A DNA stretch of 11,412 bases from Rhodanobacter sp. (GTDB lineage: Bacteria; Pseudomonadota; Gammaproteobacteria; Xanthomonadales; Rhodanobacteraceae). This document shows, piece after piece, positions 1-6,021 of this stretch. The translations under genes and the position numbers were made by a program. How positions within the stretch are numbered: position 1 is the stretch's first letter; each line of letters begins with the position of its first letter. The stretch spans positions 1 through 11,412 of the forward strand of contig JAPHUU010000297.1 in NCBI GenBank assembly GCA_026193555.1, given 5' to 3'. Under the pieces are notes generated by a model that saw only the letters and a program-made list of their open reading frames with translations, was not told where the DNA came from and made no database searches.

Positions 1-567
1 GCCAGCGGCGGCCCGCTGGGCATCGACCACCGCCTGCACTACGACAACAGCGGCATCTGGAAACGCAGCAACCAGAAAGCCTTCATGTACGGCACGATCC
101 TCACCGTGGGTGCCGGCGCGCTGGCGTTCGGCGATGACAACAAGCTGGGCGACACGTTCTGGCGCTCGGTCGATGCGATGGCAGTGTCGGGCCTCGGCGC
201 GGTCGCGATGAAGTACACATTTCAGCGCGAGCGCCCCTCGCAGACGTCCGACCCGAACCGGTTCTTCCAGGGCACCCATGCGCAGAGCTTTCCCAGCGGC
301 GAGGTCGCCGCGATATCCGCGGCCGTCACGCCGTTCATCGTCAACTACGGCGACGAGCATCCGGCCGTCTACGCGCTGGCGTTGCTGCCGGCCTACGACG
401 CGGTGGCGCGCATGAAGACCCGCGGCCACTGGCAGAGCGACGTGCTGGTGGGCGCCGCGCTGGGTACCGGCATCGGGCTGTGGGCCACGCATCGCAAGTC
501 GTCACTGCTGGTGGGCTGGCTGCCCGGCGGCTTCAGCGTGGGCTATGTGCATCACTTCAAGCCCTGA
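1..567 (+). CDS. PAP2-family phosphatase, 5' end missing
   Basis: The reading frame is open from the first base of the window, so the start lies upstream; 188 residues are visible. It carries the three signatures of the PAP2 (phosphatidic acid phosphatase type 2) superfamily in order: K-x6-RP (window residues 71-79, KYTFQRERP), PSG- (98-100) and R-x5-H-x3-D (R137, H143, D147). Family members remove phosphate from lipid phosphates or related substrates at the membrane, through a phospho-histidine intermediate on the third-motif histidine. Hydrophobic stretches at about 29-45, 55-70, 103-125 and 148-170 fit a membrane protein. The odd point is the second motif: the usual histidine of PSGH is glutamate here (PSGE, E101, codon 301-303), so the general acid may be changed or the protein may be a divergent subfamily. 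Family assignment is firm. Substrate (undecaprenyl-PP, PA, lipid A) cannot be told. Confidence 0.85.
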   Translation, partial: ASGGPLGIDHRLHYDNSGIWKRSNQKAFMYGTILTVGAGALAFGDDNKLGDTFWRSVDAMAVSGLGAVAMKYTFQRERPSQTSDPNRFFQGTHAQSFPSGEVAAISAAVTPFIVNYGDEHPAVYALALLPAYDAVARMKTRGHWQSDVLVGAALGTGIGLWATHRKSSLLVGWLPGGFSVGYVHHFKP

Positions 568-610
568 GTCGCGCTGAAAGGCTGTGAAAAAATCGTCCGC
601 CTACCGCGAA

Positions 611-635
611 CGCCGCCGAACACCCGCCGGCGGCG
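611..635 (+). terminator. GC hairpin downstream of the PAP2 gene
   Basis: A perfect 8-bp inverted repeat, CGCCGCCG (611-618) and CGGCGGCG (628-635), flanks a 9-nt loop and starts 43 bp after the PAP2 stop codon. There is no T-run on the 3' side, so it is not a classic intrinsic terminator. It could pause polymerase or protect the 3' end of the transcript, or be chance in GC-rich DNA. Confidence 0.3.
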
Positions 636-684
636 CCCTACGGGCACGCCAACCTGAAACCCCACTGACTCCCGGCCGGCACGC

Positions 685-715
685 CTGAAATGCGCGCCAC
701 GGGAGCACCTACAAT
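685..715 (+). promoter_or_regulatory. Putative promoter giving a leaderless efflux-gene mRNA
   Basis: TACAAT at 710-715 matches the sigma-70 -10 hexamer at five of six positions. CTGAAA at 685-690 matches TTGACA at four of six, with a long 19-bp spacer. Transcription starting about 7-9 nt after the -10 would begin at or next to the ATG at 724, leaving almost no leader. No Shine-Dalgarno lies at normal distance; the nearest purine run, GGGAG at 701-705, is upstream of the -10 and 18 nt from the ATG. This supports leaderless translation. Confidence 0.45.
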
Positions 716-723
716 GGCGAGTC

Positions 724-2202
724 ATGCCGAACGATCCCGCCGCCACTTCATCCCCTGCAGCATCCCCCGCGATCCCGGCAACCATCGATGACCTCTCGAC
801 CCGCGAGCGCTTCCGCGGCCTGATCTGGCTGGTGGCCGCCTCGTTCTTCATGCAGGCGCTCGACTCCACCATCGTCAATACCGCCGTGCCGGCCGTCGCC
901 AATGCACTGGGCGTGACGCCACTGGGCATGCGCACGGCGCTGACCAGCTATGTGCTGACCCTGGCGATCCTGATTCCGGCCAGCCCGTGGCTGTGCGACC
1001 GTTTCGGTACGCGCCGGGTGTTCGGTACGGCGATTGCGGTGTTCGCGATCGGATCGCTGCTGTGCGGCATCGCGCAGTCGCTGCCGCAACTGGTGGTTGC
1101 GCGCGTGATACAGGGCGTCGGCGGTGCCTCGCTGATGCCGGTGGGCCGCTATGTGCTGGCGCGCAGCATCGACAAGCGCGAGTTCGTGCGGGCGATGAGC
1201 ACCGTGGCCACCTTCGGTCTGCTCGGCTCGGTGCTGGGGCCGCTGCTCGGCGGCGCGCTGGTGGAATTCACCAGCTGGCGGCTGATCTTCCTGATCAACA
1301 TACCGGTCGGCATCGCCGGGCTGCTGATGAACCGGCGCGGCATGCCGGACTACCGGCTCGACCGCGCCAACCGTTTCGACTTGGGCGGCTTCGTGCTGTT
1401 TGCCGCGGCCTCGGCATTGCTGCTGACCGCCGCCGAACTGACCGGCGATCCCGGCCACCATGCGCTGGGCATCGGTGCCTGCGGCGCACTCGCCCTGCTG
1501 CTGGGTGCCGTCTACGTGTGGCACAGCCGGCGCACTGATCATCCGGTGGCCGACCTCACCCTGCTGCGCGTGCGCAGCGTCTGGGTCGCGCTGGCCGGCA
1601 ACCTGTTCACCCGGCTCGGCATCTCCGGCATGTTCCTGCTGTTGGTGCTGTTCCTGCAGGTGGGCTGCGGCTGGTCGCCGCTGATGGCCGGCTTGATGAT
1701 GGTGCCGCAGGCGATCGGGGCGATCGGCGCCAAATGGCTGATTCATCCGCTGCTGAGCCGGCTCGGCTACCGGCGCCTGCTGCTGGGCAATACCATGGTC
1801 GTGGCGTGCCTGCTGGCGTCGTTTTCCCTGCTCAGCAGCACCACGCCGGTGTGGCTGATCGGCACCATGACCTTCGTCTACGGCGGTTTCATGGGGCTGC
1901 AATACACCGCGATGAACACGTTGGTCTACGTCGATCTGGATGTCCGCCATGCCTCGATGGCGTCCTCGATGGCCTCGACCGCACAGTACCTGTCGATGAG
2001 CTTCGGCATCGCACTGGCCACCGTGCTGATGGAGATGTTCCTGGGAGGCCATGCGCACGTGCCGGCCGCCTATGTCGGTGCCTTCCACGCTGCCGTGCTG
2101 CTGCTGGCCCTGGTCACGCTGGCGGCCGCGCTGACCTTCCTGCGGCTGCGACCGGATCACCCCACTCACCACAACCGCGCACTGCCGCATGCCGTGCACT
2201 GA
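724..2202 (+). CDS. mdtD: MdtD-like MFS multidrug efflux permease (DHA2, 14 TM)
   Basis: A 492-residue major facilitator superfamily proton antiporter of the DHA2 (14-helix) drug-efflux family, expected in the inner membrane. Visible signatures: the DHA2 first-helix motif around L46-D47 (LDSTIVNTAVP, 46-56); motif A in the 2-3 loop (CDRFGTRRV, 91-99); the helix-4 arginine region (ARVIQGVGGA, 126-135); and the antiporter motif C (GLLGSVLGPLLGG, 165-177). The order and wording of these blocks, including a conserved PVGR (139-142) and INIPVG (191-196), resemble E. coli MdtD more than EmrB or QacA. Length fits MdtD (about 470) plus a roughly 25-residue Ala/Pro-rich N-terminal extension. Unlike in E. 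coli there is no mdtABC beside it; it is a stand-alone gene with its own promoter. ATG 724 is chosen because the -10-like TACAAT ends 8 nt before it. Substrate is unknown, so the symbol denotes family resemblance, not proven function. Confidence 0.85.
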   Translation: MPNDPAATSSPAASPAIPATIDDLSTRERFRGLIWLVAASFFMQALDSTIVNTAVPAVANALGVTPLGMRTALTSYVLTLAILIPASPWLCDRFGTRRVFGTAIAVFAIGSLLCGIAQSLPQLVVARVIQGVGGASLMPVGRYVLARSIDKREFVRAMSTVATFGLLGSVLGPLLGGALVEFTSWRLIFLINIPVGIAGLLMNRRGMPDYRLDRANRFDLGGFVLFAAASALLLTAAELTGDPGHHALGIGACGALALLLGAVYVWHSRRTDHPVADLTLLRVRSVWVALAGNLFTRLGISGMFLLLVLFLQVGCGWSPLMAGLMMVPQAIGAIGAKWLIHPLLSRLGYRRLLLGNTMVVACLLASFSLLSSTTPVWLIGTMTFVYGGFMGLQYTAMNTLVYVDLDVRHASMASSMASTAQYLSMSFGIALATVLMEMFLGGHAHVPAAYVGAFHAAVLLLALVTLAAALTFLRLRPDHPTHHNRALPHAVH

Positions 2203-2209
2203 TCGGGTC

Positions 2210-2231
2210 GGCGACGCTCGGCAAGGTCGCC
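2210..2231 (+). other. Short stem-loop between the efflux gene and nhaD
   Basis: GGCGAC (2210-2215) and GTCGCC (2226-2231) form a 6-bp stem with a 10-nt loop, 8 bp after the efflux-gene stop. No T-run follows. It may be a weak transcription end or chance. The gap from 2203 to 2290 also holds GATACG/TACGCT-like sequence near 2242-2249 that could be a weak -10, but no matching -35 was found. Confidence 0.2.
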
Positions 2232-2278
2232 CTGACGAGCTGATACGCTGTGCGCCCACCGACGCAACGATTTCATCC

Positions 2279-2284
2279 AGAGGA
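2279..2284 (+). promoter_or_regulatory. Shine-Dalgarno fixing the nhaD start
   Basis: AGAGGA at 2279-2284 is followed by a 6-nt spacer and ATG 2291. The same frame opens upstream at 2189, overlapping the end of the efflux gene, but that extension is non-hydrophobic, arginine- and aspartate-rich and lacks a ribosome site, so 2291 is preferred. Confidence 0.7.
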
Positions 2285-2290
2285 CTTTCC

Positions 2291-3685
2291 ATGCGATGGC
2301 TGACCGCCCTGGGCACGCTGACCGCACTGCTTGCCAGCGCGCCTGTGTCTGCCACTGAAACCGGCGCCAATGTGAACTTTCATCTGACCCAGCATCCGAT
2401 CGGCTGGTTCGCGCTGGCGCTGTTCGTGCTGGCCTACGTGGCGGTGATCCTGGAAGAGCGCATCAATGTCGCCAAATCCAAACCGGTGGTGCTGGCCGCC
2501 GCCCTGATCTGGGGGCTGATCGCCTGGCACGACGGCGACGCGAACGGTCTTGCCCGGCAGGGTTTCGAGGACATGTTTCTGCAATACGCGGAGATCTTCT
2601 TCTTCCTGGTGGTGGCGATGACCTACGTTACGGCGATGGGTGAACGCGGTGTGTTCGAGGCGCTGCGCGGGCAGCTCATCCGGCGCGGTTTCAGTTTCCG
2701 CTCGCTGTTCTGGATCACCGGACTGCTGGCGTTCTTTCTCTCCCCGGTACTGGACAACCTGACCACCGCGCTGGTGATGTCGGCGGTGGTGCTGGCGGTG
2801 GGCGCCGGCAATACGCGCTTCATCACGCTGGCGCTGATCAACCTGGTGGTGGCCGCCAATGCCGGTGGCGCCTGGAGCGCGTTCGGCGACATCACCACGC
2901 TGATGGTGTGGCAGGCACACAAGGCCGAGTTCTTCGATTTCTTCCGGATCTTCCTGCCAGCCCTGGTCAACTGGCTGGTGCCGGCGTTGCTGATGTTCTT
3001 GGCCCTGCCCAAGGGCAAGCCGGCCAGCGCGGTCACGGACAACCACATCAAGCCGGGCGGCATCGGCATCTGCCTGACCTTTGCGCTGACCATCGTGATC
3101 ACCGTGACCGGCCATCAGCTGCTGGGCATGCCGACGGTCTACGGCATGCTGACCGGCCTGGCGCTGCTGAACCTGGTGGCCACCCGCATCGACTACAGCC
3201 AGCGCCGCTACGCGCTGGCCCAGGGGGCCGAGCCGCAGACCTATTCGATCTTCCGCATCATCGCCAACGCCGAGTGGGACACCCTGCTGTTCTTCTATGG
3301 CGTGTTCGCCTGCGTCGGCGGCCTGGCCGCGATCGGCTATCTGGAACTGGCCTCGCATCAGCTCTACGGCAACCTCGGTCCCACCGTGTCCAACGCAGCG
3401 ATGGGTGTGCTTTCGGCGGTGGTCGACAACATCCCGATCATGTTCGCGGTGATCAAGATGAATCCGCCGATGGATATGGGCCAATGGCTGCTGATCACCC
3501 TGACCGCTGGCGTCGGCGGCAGCCTGCTGTCGGTCGGCTCGGCCGCCGGCGTGGCGCTGATGGGCGCCTCGCGCGGGCAGTACACATTCATGAGCCACCT
3601 GCGCTGGAGCTGGGCGATCGGCCTGGGCTATGTCGCCAGCATCTTGCTGCACATGTGGCTGAACGCGGCGCTGTTCACCGGCTAG
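2291..3685 (+). CDS. nhaD: Na+/H+ antiporter NhaD
   Basis: A 464-residue inner-membrane sodium:proton antiporter of the NhaD family (ion transporter superfamily), which expels Na+ or Li+ in exchange for protons, usually at alkaline pH. The N-terminus is a signal-like hydrophobic segment (1-21). Next come the NhaD-typical helix with LEERI and KSKPV (54-66), LSPVLDNLTTALVM (150-163) with D155 and N156 at a probable ion site, and NAGGAWSAFGDITTLMVW (190-207) with N190, D200, T202 and T203. A second pseudo-symmetric half has AEWDTLLFFYGVF (327-339), SAVVDNIPIMF (375-385, D379/N380) and a Gly/Ser-rich GSAAGVALMG (416-425). Length agrees with known NhaD proteins (about 470-480). The SD at 2279 sets the start. 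The stop codon lies within the left arm of the inverted repeat at 3684-3846, so insertion of that element may have shaped the last codons, but the C-terminus looks complete. It is followed by another cation:proton antiporter on the same strand. Confidence 0.93.
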   Translation: MRWLTALGTLTALLASAPVSATETGANVNFHLTQHPIGWFALALFVLAYVAVILEERINVAKSKPVVLAAALIWGLIAWHDGDANGLARQGFEDMFLQYAEIFFFLVVAMTYVTAMGERGVFEALRGQLIRRGFSFRSLFWITGLLAFFLSPVLDNLTTALVMSAVVLAVGAGNTRFITLALINLVVAANAGGAWSAFGDITTLMVWQAHKAEFFDFFRIFLPALVNWLVPALLMFLALPKGKPASAVTDNHIKPGGIGICLTFALTIVITVTGHQLLGMPTVYGMLTGLALLNLVATRIDYSQRRYALAQGAEPQTYSIFRIIANAEWDTLLFFYGVFACVGGLAAIGYLELASHQLYGNLGPTVSNAAMGVLSAVVDNIPIMFAVIKMNPPMDMGQWLLITLTAGVGGSLLSVGSAAGVALMGASRGQYTFMSHLRWSWAIGLGYVASILLHMWLNAALFTG

Positions 3686-3846
3686 GGGCGTGGGCGGTAG
3701 AAACTTTGGATAGCGAGATTGGGCTATCGCCATAGGATGCGTCTATCGGAGGGCGCGCATAGTCATTCTATGTAAGCTCGACGAGAGGCACAGCCTATGG
3801 ATGAGAGCACAATCGCAGCCCAAAGTTTTCTACCGCCCACGCTCCT
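3684..3846. repeat. Long inverted-repeat element (MITE- or REP-like)
   Basis: Two arms of 26 and 27 bp, 3684-3709 and 3820-3846, are reverse complements except for one mismatch and one extra A (AAA against AAAA). The core reads GTGGGCGGTAGAAA on the left. Further nested pairing exists inside: GCGAGATTG (3713-3721) with CAATCGC (3810-3816, two-base bulge), CCATAGG (3730-3736) with CCTATGG (3794-3800), and CATAG (3758-3762) with CTATG (3768-3772) around a 5-nt loop. The whole folds as one long imperfect hairpin. No coding frame or target-site duplication was recognised. It could be a non-autonomous mobile element, a REP/BIME-type repeat or a strong bidirectional transcription barrier. The inverted repeats are directly visible; the mobile nature is inferred. 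Confidence 0.75.
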
Positions 3847-3919
3847 GGCAGGCCCCGGCGACGCCCGCGCATTCCCGGCCATGTAACATTGGCACCTCAT
3901 CCGTGGGAACGCGCACGCC

Positions 3920-5158
3920 ATGCATCACGCCGCCGACATCCTGCTGACCCTGTTCATCATCTTCGTCGCCGCGCAGCTCGGCGCGGAGATCGCCCAGCGA
4001 CTGAAGCTTCCCGGCGTGGTCGGCGAGATCGCCGCCGGCTGCGTGGTCGGCCCGTCGCTGCTGGGCTGGATCACCCCCGCGCAGATCCTGCCGGGCACAC
4101 CACTGGACGTACTGGCCGAGATCGGCGTGGTGCTGCTGCTGTTCTCGGTCGGGCTGGAAACGCGCCTGGACGACCTGAAGAAGGTCGGCAAGAGCGCCTT
4201 GCTGGTCGGCGTGCTGGGGGTCATCGTGCCGTTTGCCGCCGGTGCGCTGTGGGCGCACGGCGAAGGTTTCGCGTGGATCAAGTCGATGTTCGTCGCGGCC
4301 GCGTTCGTCGCCACCTCGGCGGGCATTACCGCACGGGTGCTGCAGGAACTGGGCGTGCTGCAGCGAACCGAAAGCCGGGTGATCCTGGGCGCCGCCGTGA
4401 TCGACGACATCCTCGCGATGCTGCTGCTGGGCATGGTCTCCTCGCTGCAGGGCGGCGGCGAACTGAATCTGCAATCGCTGCTGATGACACTGGCCGGCGC
4501 CATCGGTTTCGTTGCCATCATCGGCTGGGCCGGCGCCCGGGTGATGCGCCGCGGCTCCGGCTGGCTGGAGGCGCCGGTCAGCCCGCATTCGGCGCTGACC
4601 GTGGTGCTGGCGATCTGCCTCGGCCTGGCCTGGCTGTCGACCCGCTTCGGCCTGGCCGCGATCATCGGCGCGTTCCTGGCCGGCATGATCGCGTCGGAAA
4701 CCCGCCAGCGCGACGACCTCGAACACCAGACGCTGCCGCTGCTGGCGTTCATCACCCCGTTCTTCTTCGTGGTGACCGGCGCCAAGGTGAACCTGTCCCA
4801 GCTGGCCAGTGTCGATGCGCTGGTGATGCTGACCATTGTCACTGCGATCGCGATCGCCTCCAAGCTGGCCGGCGGTTTTCTCGGCGCCCTGTCGCTGGGG
4901 CGGCGCAGCGCCACCATCGTCGGTTTCGGCATGGTGCCGCGCGGCGAAGTGGGCGTGGTGATCGCCAGCCTCGGCCTCGCCGCCGGGGTGTTCAACGAGC
5001 GCATCTATGCGGTGATCGTGGCAATGTCGCTGCTTACCGCGATGGTCACCCCACCGGTGCTGGCCTGGTTGCTGAAGCGCCAACGCCACGCGGATTGGCT
5101 GCTGAAGCAGCAACGCGATGAAGGCGACACGCCTGAAGATGCCGATCCGGGTAGCTGA
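3920..5158 (+). CDS. CPA2-family cation:proton antiporter (Kef/NapA-type), no RCK domain
   Basis: A 412-residue inner-membrane monovalent cation/proton exchanger of the Na_H_Exchanger fold (CPA2 branch). Visible features: PGVVGEIAAGCVVGPSLLG (31-49), typical of the first repeat; FSVGLE (75-80); the broken-helix region ATSAGITARVL (131-141); the paired ion-binding aspartates in AVIDDILAML (159-168, D162/D163); the second-repeat GAFLAGMIAS (250-259); FFFVVTGAKV (281-290); and MVPRGEVGVVIAS (338-350), with R341 where these transporters have a key basic residue. The protein ends about 30 residues after the last helix, without the TrkA-N/RCK domain of true KefB/KefC, so glutathione gating is not expected. 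The tail holds a near-duplication (WLLKRQR at 383-389, WLLKQQR at 393-399). Start choice: ATG 3920 has only a weak GGGA at 3904-3907; a -10-like TAACAT lies at 3883-3888. It may export Na+ or K+, possibly complementing NhaD. Confidence 0.88.
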   Translation: MHHAADILLTLFIIFVAAQLGAEIAQRLKLPGVVGEIAAGCVVGPSLLGWITPAQILPGTPLDVLAEIGVVLLLFSVGLETRLDDLKKVGKSALLVGVLGVIVPFAAGALWAHGEGFAWIKSMFVAAAFVATSAGITARVLQELGVLQRTESRVILGAAVIDDILAMLLLGMVSSLQGGGELNLQSLLMTLAGAIGFVAIIGWAGARVMRRGSGWLEAPVSPHSALTVVLAICLGLAWLSTRFGLAAIIGAFLAGMIASETRQRDDLEHQTLPLLAFITPFFFVVTGAKVNLSQLASVDALVMLTIVTAIAIASKLAGGFLGALSLGRRSATIVGFGMVPRGEVGVVIASLGLAAGVFNERIYAVIVAMSLLTAMVTPPVLAWLLKRQRHADWLLKQQRDEGDTPEDADPGS

Positions 5159-5175
5159 GCCGTTTCGCCGACCGC

Positions 5176-5204
5176 GCGGGCACCGATCCCTCGATGGTCC
5201 CCGC
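5176..5204 (+). terminator. Imperfect hairpin after the CPA2 antiporter gene
   Basis: GCGGG-C-ACC-G-ATC (from 5176) pairs with GAT-GGT-C-CCCGC (to 5204) with one mismatch and a bulge, 17 bp after the antiporter stop. No T-run follows, so it is at best a weak or factor-assisted terminator. A second loose pairing, TCCCG (5245-5249) with CGGGA (5273-5277), lies further on, before the end of the opposing small gene. Confidence 0.3.
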
Positions 5205-5298
5205 TGACGCCACACACGTCGGTTGCTGTCGAGCGAGGCCGCGGTCCCGAATCAGCCAGCGCCGGAAGCCAGCGGGACAACGACAGGCTCGCTGACCG

Positions 5299-5502
5299 CT
5301 ACGCAGGCGCCACCTGTGCATTCACGAGGTAACCCTTGCTGGTCGGAACCCAGAAGCCGGTGAGCGTCATCAGTGCGAGCCCCATCTGCTCAAGCGCGGC
5401 ACCGACTGCTGAGTCGGCCTCAGTGATCGTGAGGCGATTTCTGGAACAGAGCTGCCTCAGCATGTCGCATTCATCGGCAAGCAGGCGCGTGATTTCTTTC
5501 AT
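5299..5502 (-). CDS. Possible small hypothetical protein, 67 residues
   Basis: An ATG at 5502 opens 67 codons ending in TAG. The protein begins MKEITRLLADECDMLRQLC, an amphipathic, probably helical start, and continues with a hydrophobic middle around LEQMGLALMTLTGFWVP. There are two N-terminal cysteines, no signal peptide and no recognised domain. GGGGGA lies 6 nt before the ATG as a plausible ribosome site. By hand count about 72% of third positions are G or C, which looks coding-like but below the strongly biased neighbours, fitting a horizontally acquired or fast-evolving gene. AATAAT on the minus strand (5526-5521) could be a -10. It is convergent with the CPA2 antiporter gene. I do not recognise it; it could be chance. 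Confidence 0.42.
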   Translation of the reverse strand: MKEITRLLADECDMLRQLCSRNRLTITEADSAVGAALEQMGLALMTLTGFWVPTSKGYLVNAQVAPA

Positions 5503-5590
5503 GGGTAGTCCCCCATGTGAATTATTTCTTCGACGTTACGCGCCAAGGGATGAGGACGGGGTGATTGGGGTTGCTGAGGGTGGCTTCTTG

Positions 5591-5615
5591 CATGTTGTCA
5601 ACAACATGAATGTTG
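5591..5615. promoter_or_regulatory. Operator-like cluster of three alternating ATGTTG half-sites
   Basis: CATGTTGT-CA-ACAACATG (5591-5608) is a perfect inverted repeat with 8-bp arms. It is followed by a third copy of the half-site, so ATGTTG occurs at 5592-5597 (+), 5602-5607 (-) and 5610-5615 (+). This is AT-richer than its surroundings and lies about 90 bp upstream of the small minus-strand gene at 5502. Arrangement and symmetry suggest a repressor-binding site. A perfect TTGACA on the minus strand (5601-5596) falls inside it, but no -10 was found at the right distance. The regulator is unknown. Confidence 0.4.
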
Positions 5616-5951
5616 CCATCCCGCCATCTCTGCCTGGCGAACCGTCGCCCGCGCCGCGAGCGCACCGAGTGCGAGCCAGAATGGCCCGCCGCCCTGCCCG
5701 GGGGATTACCGAGGGCTTTCGCCGGCCGATGGGCAGGCCGTACCTGGGCGCAGCGACTGGGGATGGCGTCGATTTCGCGCTGCGAGCGGGTTGTTCCCGG
5801 GGCGCGCTGCCGCGTCGATGGGGTCGAACTTCAGCAACGCTTCGATGTCCTTGATGTATAACGCATTCAGCGGCGGACTGCTGGTGGTGGCCGACGCCGA
5901 CTTGCGCAGTGCGTTGGTTGACCCCGCCGTTTTTTGGGCGGAAAGTGAACA

Positions 5952-5970
5952 GACGGGAAGCATGCCCGTC
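5952..5970 (+). other. Stem-loop upstream of the secreted-protein gene
   Basis: GACGGG (5952-5957) and CCCGTC (5965-5970) form a perfect 6-bp stem with loop AAGCATG, about 40 nt before the Shine-Dalgarno of the gene at 6022. It could sit in the mRNA leader or end a transcript from upstream. No T-run follows. Confidence 0.3.
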
Positions 5971-6008
5971 ATGCGGCGAGATGGTCGAAGATGATCTCAC
6001 CGCTCTTC

Positions 6009-6016
6009 AAAGGAGG
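6009..6016 (+). promoter_or_regulatory. Near-perfect Shine-Dalgarno for the secreted orphan
   Basis: AAAGGAGG at 6009-6016 is almost fully complementary to the 16S 3' end and sits 5 nt before ATG 6022. It is the strongest ribosome site in the window, which firmly sets the start and predicts efficient translation. Confidence 0.85.
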
Positions 6017-6021
6017 TTGCC

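Larger units (their letters stand above)
5503..6021. other. Gene-poor 519-bp stretch
   Basis: No frame here looks convincingly coding. The possible frames on both strands are rich in Arg, Ser, Pro and Gly and poor in the hydrophobic periodicity seen in the neighbours, and they overlap one another. The stretch does hold a half-site cluster at 5592-5615, a TATAAC patch (5857-5862), a TTGACC -35-like hexamer (5918-5923) with only a weak GAAAGT 17 bp later, a CCGCC/GGCGG hairpin (5924-5941), another hairpin at 5952-5970, and the leader of the following gene. It may contain a decayed gene, but no parent could be named. Confidence 0.6.

Noticed and set aside
748..2370. Minus-strand open frame of 540 codons opposite the efflux gene
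   Set aside because: Its product is dominated by Gln, His, Arg, Ala and Gly with no hydrophobic core or motifs, typical of the antisense of a GC-rich membrane-protein gene. The plus strand is clearly coding.
2273..3733. Minus-strand open frame of 486 codons opposite nhaD
   Set aside because: Same low-complexity Gln/His/Arg composition; the opposite strand encodes a full NhaD with all motifs.
3684..3846. Inverted-repeat element as a complete insertion sequence or integron attC site
   Set aside because: Far too short for a transposase, no target-site duplication seen, and no attC-type core or complementary ends recognised.
3830..5215. Minus-strand open frame of 461 codons opposite the CPA2 antiporter
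   Set aside because: Shadow of a real gene; biased composition and no ribosome site or domain.
5591..5608. Perfect TTGACA on the minus strand as a promoter -35
   Set aside because: At 16-18 bp downstream there is nothing like a -10 (CTCAGC at 17 bp), so the symmetry is better read as an operator.
5536..6000. Minus-strand frame of 154 codons in the gene-poor stretch
   Set aside because: Arg/Ser/Pro/Gly-rich with no recognisable fold, no ribosome site, and overlapping competing frames. A short stretch in another frame (ALYIKDIEALLKFDPID) looks more protein-like but could not be extended or linked to a family, so no pseudogene is called.
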